Assembly (NCBI GenBank): GCA_017558105.1 | Contig: JAFYWI010000018.1 | Location: 1-48,647 of the forward strand | DNA: 48,647 bases | Direction of reading: 5' to 3' | DNA from: Clostridia bacterium | GTDB taxonomy: Bacteria; Bacillota; Clostridia; Christensenellales; Borkfalkiaceae | Shown here: positions 7,503 through 16,026 of the stretch, one piece after another | How the letters are laid out: each line of letters begins with the position of its first letter | Numbering within the stretch: position 1 is the stretch's first letter | The notes under the pieces: generated by a model | Databases searched by the model: none | What the model was told of the DNA's origin: nothing | Seen by the model: the letters and a program-made list of their open reading frames with translations, nothing else | Made by a program: the position numbers and the translations under genes

Positions 7503-7532
7503 ATTGTTAAATAAAAAAAACAATGATAAACT
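7503..7532 (+). promoter_or_regulatory. Candidate promoter of the oxidoreductase gene
   Basis: TTGTTA (7504-7509), a 17-bp spacer and TAAACT (7527-7532). The hexamers are imperfect, as expected for an activator-dependent promoter. ATTGTT (7503-7508) and AACAAT (7519-7524) form a short inverted repeat within it. Confidence 0.4.
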
Positions 7533-7562
7533 TTTAATATAAAACTTTATAAGGAGAAAATT

Positions 7563-8798
7563 ATGAAAAAAATTAAAATTGGTGTTTTCGGTATGGGCAG
7601 AGGTATGAACCATGCAGAAAGTTTTTTATGGATTAACGACTGCGAAGTTGTTGCTTTTTGCGAACAACGTGAAGTTATGATAAAAGAAGGGTTAGAAAAG
7701 TTTGGCAAAAACGTGCCTGTTTATTCTGATTTCGATGAATTTTTAAATAGTGGTTTAGATGCAGTTGTTATTGCAAACTATTTCAACGAACACACACCAT
7801 ATATTATAAAATGTTTTGAAAAGAATATTCACGTATTCTGCGAATGTGTTAGTAACGCAACTATGGCAGAAGGTGTAGAACTTGTTAGGGCACATGAAAA
7901 AAGTAAAAGTATATTCTTTTTAGCAGAAAACTACCCACAAATGCTACACAATTTAGAAATGAAAAAGGTTATAGAAAGTGGTATTTTAGGTAAAATAGTT
8001 TATGCTGAATGTGAATATAACCACCCAGGTCCTGGTTTAACCAAAGAAGGAAAAACAAAAATTAACCACTTTGAAAAACATTGGAGAAACTTTTTACCAA
8101 GAACATATTATTTAACACACTCTTTAGGGCCACTATTAAGAAATACAGGTGCATTACCACAAAAGGTTTGTTGTTTTTGCGCTAAAAACGAAATTATTGG
8201 CGACCCAGCAACTGCAAGCCACGTAGGTGATATTGCTGCCGTTATGATAACACAAAACAACGATGGTTCTGTATTTAGGTTCTTTGGTCACTCTTCTTTC
8301 GGTATGGAAGAAAACTCTAGCCGTTTCTGTGGCACGAAAGGTCAAATAGAAAATATGAAACGTAAAAACGAAATTAGAATGTTAATCAACCCTTGGCACG
8401 CACCTGAAGGGCAAGACTATTGGAAGTTCTACGAACCAGAATTTGACGACCCACAAAAAGATTTAATTGAAAAGAGTGGTCACGGTGGTTCAGACTTTAT
8501 TACTGCTAGAATGTTTATTCAATGTATTAAAGAAAACAAGCAACCTGAATATCCGTTTGATATTTACGGCTCTACCACAATGAGTTCAGTTGGTATTTTG
8601 GCACATAGGTCTATGTTAGAAGGTGGTATGCCAAAAGATATTCCAGATTTTAGAAAAGAAGAAGATAGAATTAAATACGAAAACGATAGGCTAACACCTT
8701 TCTATGGCAGAGATGGTTCTAAACCAACCCTACCTTGTTCTTCAGACGTAAACTATAAACCTAGTGAAGAAAGTTTAAGAAAATATAGGGAAATATAA
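7563..8798 (+). CDS. Gfo/Idh/MocA family oxidoreductase
   Basis: NAD(P)-dependent sugar or polyol dehydrogenase-like protein of 411 residues. The N-terminal Rossmann loop is GVFGMGRGMNHAES (7-20), with the family block DAVVIANYFNEHTPYI (66-81). The EKP motif that normally supplies a catalytic Lys reads E94-C95-V96 here, so chemistry or specificity may differ. The C-terminal half has the usual beta-sheet domain and ends with a Pro/Ser-rich tail. ATG7563 has AAGGAG in front. It stands alone, divergent from the AraC regulator; the substrate is unknown. Confidence 0.87.
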   Translation: MKKIKIGVFGMGRGMNHAESFLWINDCEVVAFCEQREVMIKEGLEKFGKNVPVYSDFDEFLNSGLDAVVIANYFNEHTPYIIKCFEKNIHVFCECVSNATMAEGVELVRAHEKSKSIFFLAENYPQMLHNLEMKKVIESGILGKIVYAECEYNHPGPGLTKEGKTKINHFEKHWRNFLPRTYYLTHSLGPLLRNTGALPQKVCCFCAKNEIIGDPATASHVGDIAAVMITQNNDGSVFRFFGHSSFGMEENSSRFCGTKGQIENMKRKNEIRMLINPWHAPEGQDYWKFYEPEFDDPQKDLIEKSGHGGSDFITARMFIQCIKENKQPEYPFDIYGSTTMSSVGILAHRSMLEGGMPKDIPDFRKEEDRIKYENDRLTPFYGRDGSKPTLPCSSDVNYKPSEESLRKYREI

Positions 8799-8859
8799 TT
8801 AAAAGTCTATTTTTAGGGCAAAAATTTAAAAAAAAATTAAAAAATGCTATAAAAAATAG

Positions 8860-8927
8860 TTTACAAAAGCATTATATATATATATAATATACGCGAGTTA
8901 TGGTGGTGGCAAAACCAATGCTTTTGT
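8860..8927 (+). promoter_or_regulatory. Promoter with inverted repeat bracketing the start of transcription
   Basis: TTTACA (8860-8865), a 17-bp spacer and a perfect TATAAT (8883-8888); predicted +1 about 8895. ACAAAAGCATT (8863-8873) and AATGCTTTTGT (8917-8927) form a perfect 11-bp inverted repeat with centres 54 bp apart, close to five helical turns. The left arm lies in the promoter, so it would act as DNA, for example as a pair of operators. The rest of the 8799-8957 gap is AT-rich. Confidence 0.6.
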
Positions 8928-8957
8928 AATATATATGTTATATAGTGGAGATTTATT

Positions 8958-9461
8958 ATGGCTAAATACGTTAAATGCCCTAGGTGCGACTTGAATTATA
9001 TGAAAGATACCGAAGAATATTGCGACGTTTGCAAGGCAGAATTAAAAAAAGGCCCGCAATTAGTTTTCGCCGTTGATGAGGAAGAAGAAGTAGAAACTCA
9101 AATTCTTTGCCCTATTTGCCGTACCGTTTATATTAACGAAGGCGAACAAATGTGCAAAAAGTGCGCCGCTGAAATAGACTTCAAAAAAGACCAAGTCGAT
9201 TTAGATAAAGACGAAGAATGGAAAACTTTCTTAGATGATGAAGATGAAGAAGAGGAAGAAGAAAGCGAAGAAATGATGTCTTTAAATAAACTTGCCGAAG
9301 AAGAACGCGACGAAATGTTCTTTGACGAAGAAGACGAAGAAGAAATTATTGAAGAAGTTCACTCTGAACCAGACGACTTTGAAATTCCAGACGTAGACGA
9401 AAACGACTTTATCGAAGAAGATGAAGAAGAGGAAGAAGAAAGCGAAGACGACGATTTTTAA
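8958..9461 (+). CDS. Acidic protein with two zinc ribbons
   Basis: 167 residues. Two N-terminal Cys4 zinc-ribbon or rubredoxin-like knuckles are visible: CPRC and CDVC (Cys 7, 10, 22, 25) and CPIC with CKKC (Cys 51, 54, 66, 69). The rest is an extremely acidic, low-complexity Asp/Glu tail, probably disordered. No catalytic motif is seen and I do not recognise the family. A protein- or RNA-polymerase-interacting role would be a guess. The ribosome-binding site is GTGGAGAT before ATG8958. veg follows 47 bp later without a terminator, so they may share a transcript. Confidence 0.75.
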   Translation: MAKYVKCPRCDLNYMKDTEEYCDVCKAELKKGPQLVFAVDEEEEVETQILCPICRTVYINEGEQMCKKCAAEIDFKKDQVDLDKDEEWKTFLDDEDEEEEEESEEMMSLNKLAEEERDEMFFDEEDEEEIIEEVHSEPDDFEIPDVDENDFIEEDEEEEEESEDDDF

Positions 9462-9508
9462 GTTAAAAATTAAGGTATAAAACTTTTTATTTTGGCAATA
9501 ACCTTTAT

Positions 9509-9754
9509 ATGATTAAAAATCACGTAACGGTTAGCCAAGTAAAAGATATTATTAAAAACCTTACAAGTAAAAAAGTGCAAGTTAAACTAAACCTTGGTAG
9601 AAACAAGTTCGTTAGTTTTTACGGGGTGTTAACGGGGGTTTACCCAGCACTATTTACCATTACGCCGATAGACGATTCTTTTAAGGGTAAAACTTCTTAT
9701 TCTTATTCTGAATATATGTGTGGCAAGGTGCAAATCTTAGGATTAGAAAACTAA
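9509..9754 (+). CDS. veg: Veg family protein (DUF1021)
   Basis: 81-residue protein of the Veg family, a small cytoplasmic beta-barrel-like protein conserved in Firmicutes; in B. subtilis Veg influences biofilm gene expression. Family signs are VSQVKDIIKNL at the N-terminus, a basic GRNKFVSFYGVL, TGVYPALFTI, and SYSYSEYMCGKVQI near the end. No Shine-Dalgarno precedes ATG9509; the nearest purine run is about 35 bp upstream. Initiation may depend on translation of the preceding gene. A terminator follows. Confidence 0.85.
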   Translation: MIKNHVTVSQVKDIIKNLTSKKVQVKLNLGRNKFVSFYGVLTGVYPALFTITPIDDSFKGKTSYSYSEYMCGKVQILGLEN

Positions 9755-9759
9755 ATACT

Positions 9760-9790
9760 AACGCAGACTATTTATTAGCCTGCGTTTATT
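9760..9790 (+). terminator. Terminator of veg
   Basis: AACGCAGACTA (9760-9770) pairs, with one mismatch, with 9776-9786 around a five-base loop; a T-rich tract follows. Confidence 0.7.
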
Positions 9791-9875
9791 TTTTATAAAA
9801 ACTTAAAAAACGTTCTAAAAGGCATAAAACCTATATAAAATATATTGATATATTTTTGTAGTTTAGGAGGGTTTT

Positions 9876-11375
9876 ATGGAGCCTGTTTTTGAAAAAGTTA
9901 GTATTAGGGCAAACTCTAACGTTTTTACCGATGAAGTAAAAGCAGAATGTCGTACGGATATTTTTTCTGGTAGCGTAAACAAAATATTAAGCGTAAACGC
10001 TTACGTTTACCCAGAAGATGAAAGTGTAGAAGATGGCAAAATTAGGTATGGTGGCAAAGTAATTTTTAGAATTTGCTACGTAGACGATGAAAAGGTTTTA
10101 AGAAAATGCGAGTGTGGTAACGAATTTTTCGGCACAATTTTGGCAAACGTTTCTAACGGAAGCACTTTTAACGTTAATATTACAGCAGAAAAAGTTAATT
10201 ACGATTTAACAGGCTCTAAATTAATAGTTAGTGCATTAATTTTAACCAACGTTAGCGTAAACGAATATAAAGAAATGCAACTTCTTAGCGACGGCAAAGA
10301 TTTTATTTGCGATAAAAAAGAAACTGCCGTTATAAACAACTTTGGCGTTAAAAAAATTAATTACCCAATAGAAGAAGAAATTGAATTAGGCTATATGGTA
10401 AAAGAAGTGTTAACGCACGGCACTACTGCTTGCATTACTTCTTGCCAATGTGGCGTAGGTTGCGTTATAGTAGACGGCGAAGTGTATTTAAGTGCACTAT
10501 TGTTGCAAAATAACGAAAATAGTGGTATAATTCGTGAAGATAAGGTTTTACCTTTCCGTATAGAAGTTGAATACGAAGAAAGTATGCCACAAATGTTGGC
10601 AACGGCAAAGGTTTCAGTTAAAGGGTTCAAAACGGAAATTTCGGTAGATGAAGAAAAGGGTGTTAGCCTTGTAACTGCCACCATAAACTTAGGGTTTAGG
10701 GCGCAAGTGTTTACCGAAGAACAAGTTTTATTAACGGCAGACGCTTTTTCTGTTAGCGAAGAACTTTCACTAACGAAAACAGACTGCGCGTTTATTAAAC
10801 CACTAGCCGTTAAAACTATAAAAGAAAGAATTTCAGAAAGGGTAGCCGTTAACGAACTTTCTGCCGACAAAAAGGTGGTTTGTGCCTATGGCGAAAAGGT
10901 AGAAATTGTTGCTACTTCGTTAGAAAACGGGCAATTAAAAGTGGTTGGCGTAGTAAGTGGCAAGGCTATTTTACAAGGTGAAGAAGGTTTACAAACGCTT
11001 GCAATAGACCTACCTTTTGAAAAGGTTTTAGATTGTATTATTGAAGAAAATAACCTTTATTCTGTAAGCGTATTGCCAACTAACTTTACAATAAAACTTA
11101 TTACTGCGCAAGAATTAGAAGTTGCTTTAGACGGCGTGTTTACAATTTACGCAGAAGAAAAAACCTTAATTAAATGTGTTAACGAAGTTAACGTTTTAGG
11201 CGAAAAACCAATTAACGAAAAGGCTATTAGCGTATATATTTCCACAGAAGGCGAATCTTTATGGTCGCTTGCAAAACGCTTAAACGTTTGCCCAGAAAGT
11301 TTATTAGAAACTAATAACGATTTAGATTTTCCACTTTCTGGCAAAGAAAGAATTGTGGTTTATAGGCAAAAATAA
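9876..11375 (+). CDS. SipL-like spore coat morphogenetic protein (DUF3794 repeats plus LysM)
   Basis: 499 residues made of repeated DUF3794 (SPOCS) modules followed by a C-terminal LysM domain (about 450-497, STEGESLWSLAKRLNVCPES). This is the layout of SipL of Clostridioides difficile, which binds the coat ATPase SpoIVA through its LysM domain and anchors the coat basement layer; SpoVID is the functional counterpart in Bacillus. The DUF3794 modules show the KVSVKGFK- and VYVYPE-like strands. GGAGG precedes ATG9876. ispE follows 16 bp downstream. Expression in the mother cell under sigma-E is expected from the family; I did not find a convincing sigma-E promoter. Confidence 0.85.
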   Translation: MEPVFEKVSIRANSNVFTDEVKAECRTDIFSGSVNKILSVNAYVYPEDESVEDGKIRYGGKVIFRICYVDDEKVLRKCECGNEFFGTILANVSNGSTFNVNITAEKVNYDLTGSKLIVSALILTNVSVNEYKEMQLLSDGKDFICDKKETAVINNFGVKKINYPIEEEIELGYMVKEVLTHGTTACITSCQCGVGCVIVDGEVYLSALLLQNNENSGIIREDKVLPFRIEVEYEESMPQMLATAKVSVKGFKTEISVDEEKGVSLVTATINLGFRAQVFTEEQVLLTADAFSVSEELSLTKTDCAFIKPLAVKTIKERISERVAVNELSADKKVVCAYGEKVEIVATSLENGQLKVVGVVSGKAILQGEEGLQTLAIDLPFEKVLDCIIEENNLYSVSVLPTNFTIKLITAQELEVALDGVFTIYAEEKTLIKCVNEVNVLGEKPINEKAISVYISTEGESLWSLAKRLNVCPESLLETNNDLDFPLSGKERIVVYRQK

Positions 11376-11391
11376 TAAAAAGGAAATGCAA

Positions 11392-12237
11392 ATGAAAAAA
11401 GTTGTTGTTTATTCCCCTGCAAAAATAAATTTAACCTTAGACGTTGTAGAAAAGAAAGAAGATTTTCATAACATATCTTCTTTAGTTGCGTCTATAAATT
11501 TATTCGATAAAATAATTATAAAAAAGCGCAAAGATAAAATAATTACTTTAACCGAAAAGGGAATAAAAAGTGGGGCTAACCTATTAGAAAATACGGCTTA
11601 TTTAAGCGCCAAGTTATTTTTAGAAAAATATAACACTTGTGGTGTAGATATAACCATTTATAAAAAAATACCCGTAGCGAACGGGCTTGGTGGTTCTTCT
11701 TGTGATATTGCAGGTGTTCTAAAAGGTATGAAAGCACTTTTTGAAATAGAAGAAGACGTATCTTGTTTAGCAAAACAACTAGGTAGTGATGCCGTTTATA
11801 TGCTAACCGGTGGCTTTGCCGTAATGAGTGGGCGTGGCGATATTATAAAGAATTTAAATATCAACCCTAAACTATACCTTTTAATAGTTAGTAGTAACGA
11901 AAAAGTGTTGGCTAAAGATAGCTACGCTTTATACGATACCTTAAATTTATCTTATAAAGATAGTACTAATAAATGTGTAGAATATTTAGAAAAAGGCGAT
12001 TTAATAGGCTTTTCTGCCGTTGCTAAAAACGATTTATATGAAAGTAGCGTGCGCCTAGCCCCAAGTATAAAATTTGGCATTAAAAACCTGAAAACAACTG
12101 GCGCAATACTTTCTATTATGAGTGGTAGTGGCAGTTGCACCTATGCAATTTACCTAAATAAAAAACAAAGAAATTCTGCATATAAAAACCTTAAAAAAAC
12201 ATATGGTAAACGGCTAATTAAAGCAGAAACAATTTAA
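11392..12237 (+). CDS. ispE: 4-diphosphocytidyl-2-C-methyl-D-erythritol kinase
   Basis: GHMP kinase of the MEP isoprenoid pathway that phosphorylates CDP-methylerythritol. The N-terminal KINLTLDV substrate-binding strand, the ATP loop PVANGLGGSSCDIAGVL (about 90-106) and the C-terminal MSGSGSCTYAI glycine motif are all present. Length is about 281 residues. A longer frame opens at 11353 inside the preceding gene, but AAGGA at 11380-11384 and family alignment place the start at ATG11392. It follows the sporulation gene closely and ends at a clear terminator. Confidence 0.92.
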   Translation: MKKVVVYSPAKINLTLDVVEKKEDFHNISSLVASINLFDKIIIKKRKDKIITLTEKGIKSGANLLENTAYLSAKLFLEKYNTCGVDITIYKKIPVANGLGGSSCDIAGVLKGMKALFEIEEDVSCLAKQLGSDAVYMLTGGFAVMSGRGDIIKNLNINPKLYLLIVSSNEKVLAKDSYALYDTLNLSYKDSTNKCVEYLEKGDLIGFSAVAKNDLYESSVRLAPSIKFGIKNLKTTGAILSIMSGSGSCTYAIYLNKKQRNSAYKNLKKTYGKRLIKAETI

Positions 12238-12261
12238 TAAATAATAAAAAGCATATAAAGG

Positions 12262-12288
12262 CTCTACGAAAAAATCGTAGAGTTTTTT
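12262..12288 (+). terminator. Terminator of ispE
   Basis: CTCTACGA (12262-12269) pairs with TCGTAGAG (12275-12282) around AAAAA, followed by six T residues. Confidence 0.88.
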
Positions 12289-12369
12289 ATTTTGTAAAAA
12301 AGTTTAAGTATAAAAATTAAACTATGTGTCAATAACTTGTGTATTAAGTAATAAAAGGAAATAAAAAAA

Positions 12370-12900
12370 ATGAAAAAGTTTTGCATAAGTATTTTAATTT
12401 TTACCATAATAATTTTGTCGGTAGTTTGTATAAATTTTCAATCTAACCAAACCACTACGGAATATTTAAGAATTCATATTCGCGCAAATTCTAACCAAGA
12501 AGTAGACCAAAATATTAAATATAAAGTTAAAGACGCCGTCGTTTCTTATTTAACGCCAGGGCTTTCTAACTGCAACACAAAGTTAAAGGCAAAAACCTTT
12601 TTGCATTCTAACCTTAAAAGTTTAGTTCAGGTTGCAAACAACACGTTAAAAAACGGTGGATATAATTATTCTTCTACGGCAAAGTTAACAAACGAAGAAT
12701 TCCCTACAAGAGTGTACGGCGAGTTCGTTTTAGAAGGTGGTTATTACGATGCTTTAATAATTTATTTAGGTGATGGCGAAGGTGATAATTGGTGGTGCGT
12801 CGTATACCCACCACTCTGTTTTGTTGGTGGCAACGGCAACCTTGAAATAAGAAGCAAAATTATTGACCTTATAAACGATTTTAGAAAAAGATTTAATTAG
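12370..12900 (+). CDS. spoIIR: Stage II sporulation protein R
   Basis: 176-residue secreted signalling protein made in the forespore, which triggers SpoIIGA to process pro-sigma-E in the mother cell. An N-terminal hydrophobic segment (about 4-22) acts as signal peptide or anchor. The family blocks RIHIRANSNQEVDQNIKYKV, EEFPTRVYGEFVLEGGYYDA, and the diagnostic DNWWCVVYPPLCF near the C-terminus are all visible. Sigma-F control is expected. GTATA at 12308-12312 could be a sigma-F -35 element, but the -10 region fits poorly. The stop is TAG, and the cortex hydrolase gene begins eight bases later behind GGAGG, suggesting co-transcription. Confidence 0.93.
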   Translation: MKKFCISILIFTIIILSVVCINFQSNQTTTEYLRIHIRANSNQEVDQNIKYKVKDAVVSYLTPGLSNCNTKLKAKTFLHSNLKSLVQVANNTLKNGGYNYSSTAKLTNEEFPTRVYGEFVLEGGYYDALIIYLGDGEGDNWWCVVYPPLCFVGGNGNLEIRSKIIDLINDFRKRFN

Positions 12901-12908
12901 GAGGATTA

Positions 12909-13595
12909 ATGAAAAAGGCTATTAAAATAATAACTCTGTGCCTAATGCTTATAACTATGTGCGTGTGTGTAGTTGGCGTTTCGCCAAACGCAATTAAAAC
13001 AGAAACTGCCTACGCAGTAGTATACAAGCAAGGTAATACGGGTAGCACGGTAAGAACAATACAACAAAAATTAAAAAACTGGGGGTACTACACGGGCATC
13101 GTAGACGGCATTTATGGTTCAAAAACGGTTAGTGCCGTAAAATACTTCCAAAGAAAAAACAACTTAACGGTAGACGGCATAGTGGGTAATCAAACGTTAA
13201 AGGCGCTTGGCATTACGGCTTCTTCTAGTGGAAGCAGTTATAGCGATGCCGATATTATGCTTTTAGCAAGGTTAATTTACGGCGAAGCAAGGGGGGAAAG
13301 TTACGTTGGACAAGTGGCAGTTGGCGCTGTCGTTATGAACAGAATTAAAAGTTCGTCTTTTCCTAACACGATGTCGGGGGTAATTTACCAAAAATATGCT
13401 TTTACTGCCGTTAGCGACGGGCAAATAAATTTAACACCAAATGCAACTGCTAAAAAGGCAGCGCAAGATGCCATTAATGGTTGGGACCCTTCTTACGGGG
13501 CAATTTATTATTACAATCCAAAAGTTGCAACTAGTTCGTGGATTTTTACAAGAAAAACCACGGTTACGATTGGCAACCACGTGTTTGCCGTTTAA
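12909..13595 (+). CDS. sleB: Spore cortex-lytic enzyme SleB
   Basis: 228-residue exported germination hydrolase. It has a signal peptide (about 1-37), a peptidoglycan-binding domain type 1 (about 43-97, with GSTVRTIQQKLKNWGYYTG and a VDGIYGSKT repeat), a Ser/Gly linker, and a Hydrolase_2/SleB catalytic domain (about 110-228) with ARLIYGEARGESYVGQVAVG carrying the catalytic Glu. SleB cleaves muramic-delta-lactam-containing cortex during germination and depends on YpeB, encoded next. The gap to ypeB is 15 bp with its own ribosome-binding site. The length is slightly short for the family. Confidence 0.92.
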   Translation: MKKAIKIITLCLMLITMCVCVVGVSPNAIKTETAYAVVYKQGNTGSTVRTIQQKLKNWGYYTGIVDGIYGSKTVSAVKYFQRKNNLTVDGIVGNQTLKALGITASSSGSSYSDADIMLLARLIYGEARGESYVGQVAVGAVVMNRIKSSSFPNTMSGVIYQKYAFTAVSDGQINLTPNATAKKAAQDAINGWDPSYGAIYYYNPKVATSSWIFTRKTTVTIGNHVFAV

Positions 13596-13610
13596 GGTTA
13601 GGGGGTAATT

Positions 13611-15368
13611 ATGGAAGAAAAGAAAAATAACGCTGTTGAAAAAGTAGAAAACGCAGAAAAAAGTGTTGATATCGTTAAAGATAACAAACAACAAAAGCAA
13701 ACTAGAAAAAAATTATTAGAACAAAAACGCAAAGAAAGGTTGGCAAAAAAACAAGAAAGAAAAGCCCTAAAAGAGCAAGTTAAGGCAGAAAGAGAAAAAA
13801 TTAGGGCAGAAAAGCGCATAGAACTTGCCAGAATTAAAGCCAAGAAAAAAAGCGAAAAAGAAAAAGCAAAGGCTTCTAAAATTAGAGAGCGCAATAGAAA
13901 ACAAGCCTTATTAAAAGAAAAAAGGGCAGAAAGAAAAGCCGAAAAACAACGCCAACTTTACGAACTTGCAACCATAAGGGCGCAAGAGAAAAAAGCTTTA
14001 AAAGAAAAAAGAGCAAACCAAAGACAAAAAAATAAAGAAGAAGGCAGAAGTTATGGTGGCTGGCTTGCAGCAGTAATTTCGTTAGGTATAGTTTCGCTAG
14101 TGCTAGCATCTGCGCTTACCTTTACCTTTTTAATGCCAAGTGCTTCTGACGGCATGTTAGAAACTAATTATAAAAGAAGTTTTACAAACGTTGTTGAACA
14201 AGTAGACAACATAGACTTAAACCTTTCTAAAATAATTGCTACTAAAGATAAAGGCGCAATGCAAGTTTATTTAACTGATACTGCAGTAAATAGCGAACTC
14301 GCCGAAAACGATTTAAGTAGTTTACCACTTCACGATGAAAATAAGTTTTACACCACTAAGTTGGTAAACCAAATTGGCGATTTTTCTAAATATCTAAACA
14401 AAAAACTTGCCAACGGCAATTCTTTAACCAAAGAAGATTATAAAGGCATTGTTCAACTTTACGAAGCCAATAAAATGCTAAAAGAAAGTTTAAGAAGAAT
14501 GATGGATGAAATGGGCAATAATTTTAACTTTTCTTCATTAGAAAAGCAAGATAAACGAAACGTTGTTTTAGCAGGTTTTAACGAACTACAAAACCTTTCT
14601 GTAGATTTACCAGAATTAATTTACGACGGACCTTTTAGCGACGGGCAAAGCGCAAGGGAAGTTAAAGGGTTAAAAGGCAACCAAATTACAAGCGAAGAAG
14701 CCAAAGCCGTTTTTAACAAAATTTTTGCAAACAAAAACTTTGAAAAAGTAGAAACGTTAGGCGAAAGCAATGCTAAAATAAATTGCTATAACGTTCAAGG
14801 TTGCGTAGGTGAAGAAACTATTTATGCAGAAATTTCTAAACAAGGTGGCAAACTAATTATGTTTGACGTTATGGGAAGTTGCGAAGAAATTAATTTTTCT
14901 TTTGAATTCGCAGTAGAAAAAGCCGAAGAATTCTTAAAAAATCTTGGCATAGAAGGTATGAAAGCAGTTTGGACTAATTTAGCAAATAACGTTTACACCA
15001 TAAACTTTGCTTATACAGAAAATAACGTAATTATGTATGCAGATTTAATTAAAGTTAGGGTATGTGCCGAAACTTGCGAAGTAATTGGTTTAGAAGCAAC
15101 CGAATACTTTACTAACCACGTAGAAAGAAAGGTTGCAACCCCACTATTAAGTAAAGGGGAAGCAAAAAGTAAACTTAACGTAAATATAGAAGTTAAAAGC
15201 AGTAGGCTTGCAGTAGTGCCTGTTGGCAATAGTAACGAAAGGCTTTGCTATGAATTTATGGGCGAATTAGACGGCGCAACTTTCTACGTTTATATAGATG
15301 CAACTAACGGCAAACAAGTAGAAATGTTTAAGGTTGTAGAAGGTACTGAAGGCACGTTGTTGATGTAA
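13611..15368 (+). CDS. ypeB: Germination protein YpeB with a long charged N-terminal extension
   Basis: 585-residue membrane protein. Residues from about 180 to the end match YpeB, which stabilises SleB in the spore, with PepSY-like repeats toward the C-terminus (ATPLLSKGEAKSKL and FYVYIDATNGKQVEMF). A single transmembrane helix lies at about 149-176. Unusually, residues 1-148 form a Lys/Arg/Glu-rich, Ala-punctuated stretch resembling a long single helix or coiled coil. YpeB of B. subtilis is about 450 residues with only a short N-terminus, so this is an added cytoplasmic domain. Codon use matches the rest of the gene, with no sign of a frameshift or fusion scar. It is operonic with sleB and a terminator follows. 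Confidence 0.88.
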   Translation: MEEKKNNAVEKVENAEKSVDIVKDNKQQKQTRKKLLEQKRKERLAKKQERKALKEQVKAEREKIRAEKRIELARIKAKKKSEKEKAKASKIRERNRKQALLKEKRAERKAEKQRQLYELATIRAQEKKALKEKRANQRQKNKEEGRSYGGWLAAVISLGIVSLVLASALTFTFLMPSASDGMLETNYKRSFTNVVEQVDNIDLNLSKIIATKDKGAMQVYLTDTAVNSELAENDLSSLPLHDENKFYTTKLVNQIGDFSKYLNKKLANGNSLTKEDYKGIVQLYEANKMLKESLRRMMDEMGNNFNFSSLEKQDKRNVVLAGFNELQNLSVDLPELIYDGPFSDGQSAREVKGLKGNQITSEEAKAVFNKIFANKNFEKVETLGESNAKINCYNVQGCVGEETIYAEISKQGGKLIMFDVMGSCEEINFSFEFAVEKAEEFLKNLGIEGMKAVWTNLANNVYTINFAYTENNVIMYADLIKVRVCAETCEVIGLEATEYFTNHVERKVATPLLSKGEAKSKLNVNIEVKSSRLAVVPVGNSNERLCYEFMGELDGATFYVYIDATNGKQVEMFKVVEGTEGTLLM

Positions 15369-15387
15369 TAAAAAGTTAAAAAATAAA

Positions 15388-15413
15388 AAAAGAGTAGTTT
15401 TTGCTACTCTTTT
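15388..15413. terminator. Bidirectional terminator after ypeB
   Basis: AAAAGAGTAG (15388-15397) pairs with CTACTCTTTT (15404-15413). A-run and T-run flanks let it act for ypeB and for the convergent TetR gene. Confidence 0.85.
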
Positions 15414-15419
15414 AATTTT

Positions 15420-16025
15420 TTAATAGGCTATATTATTTAAGTTTAGGCATTTTGTTAATATATTTACAATGGTAGAAGTTTCTTCTTTGCAATCGTTTCT
15501 TATCCATTCTATCATCACAGCGCCTATGCCAGATAGGTAAAAATTCATCATATATTTTTGTTCGTTTTTTGGAACTAAAAATCTATCTAAAATTGGTTGA
15601 AATATGTTTTTATACAGATGATTTATTACATATTGTTCTTTTAATATATTAGGTTGAGAATATGCAATTTTATACACTGCTTTGTTCTCTTTCAAAAAAT
15701 CTAAATATGGCAACAAATAATCGGGAGTAATTAGCAATAAGTCATCAAGCTTAGAACTATTTATAACAGCTTTGTTTATAGTTTTATTATTAAACTTTTT
15801 GCTTATTTTATTTCCTAAATATTCAATACATTCAGAAAGTAAGTCGTCTATTGTATCATAATGCAAATAGAACGTAGAGCGATTTACCCCTGCTTTTTCA
15901 CAAATTTCTTTTATTGTTATAAAAGCATACTCTTTTTTCTCAAGCAAGAAAATTAATGCTTCATCCATTAAGCAAGCAGTATTATAATATTTACTTTCAG
16001 ATTTGTTTAATTTGTTGCTTTCCAT
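15420..16025 (-). CDS. TetR-family transcriptional regulator
   Basis: 201 residues. The N-terminal TetR helix-turn-helix is clear (ITIKEICEKAGVNRSTFYLHY, quoted in part: EICEKAGVNRSTFYLHY), and the C-terminal ligand domain is variable and hydrophobic. A longer frame starts at TTG16043, but GAGGAAG inside the preceding gene is spaced for ATG16025, so I use that. Its start lies one base past the stop of the upstream small membrane protein, so both genes form one transcript. An inverted repeat around their promoter is a candidate autoregulatory operator. Confidence 0.88.
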   Translation of the reverse strand: MESNKLNKSESKYYNTACLMDEALIFLLEKKEYAFITIKEICEKAGVNRSTFYLHYDTIDDLLSECIEYLGNKISKKFNNKTINKAVINSSKLDDLLLITPDYLLPYLDFLKENKAVYKIAYSQPNILKEQYVINHLYKNIFQPILDRFLVPKNEQKYMMNFYLSGIGAVMIEWIRNDCKEETSTIVNILTKCLNLNNIAY

Positions 16026-16026
16026 T

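Noticed and set aside
10391-10870. 159-codon minus-strand frame inside the SipL-like gene
   Set aside because: Antisense shadow without a ribosome-binding site; the plus-strand gene is continuous and has family features.
12300-12369. Sigma-F promoter for spoIIR
   Set aside because: A GTATA -35 is present, but no convincing -10 at the right distance, so I did not list it as a feature.
13598-14109. Minus-strand frames rich in Phe, Leu and Ser opposite the start of ypeB
   Set aside because: They are the complement of Lys/Glu/Arg codons in the charged YpeB extension; no start signals.
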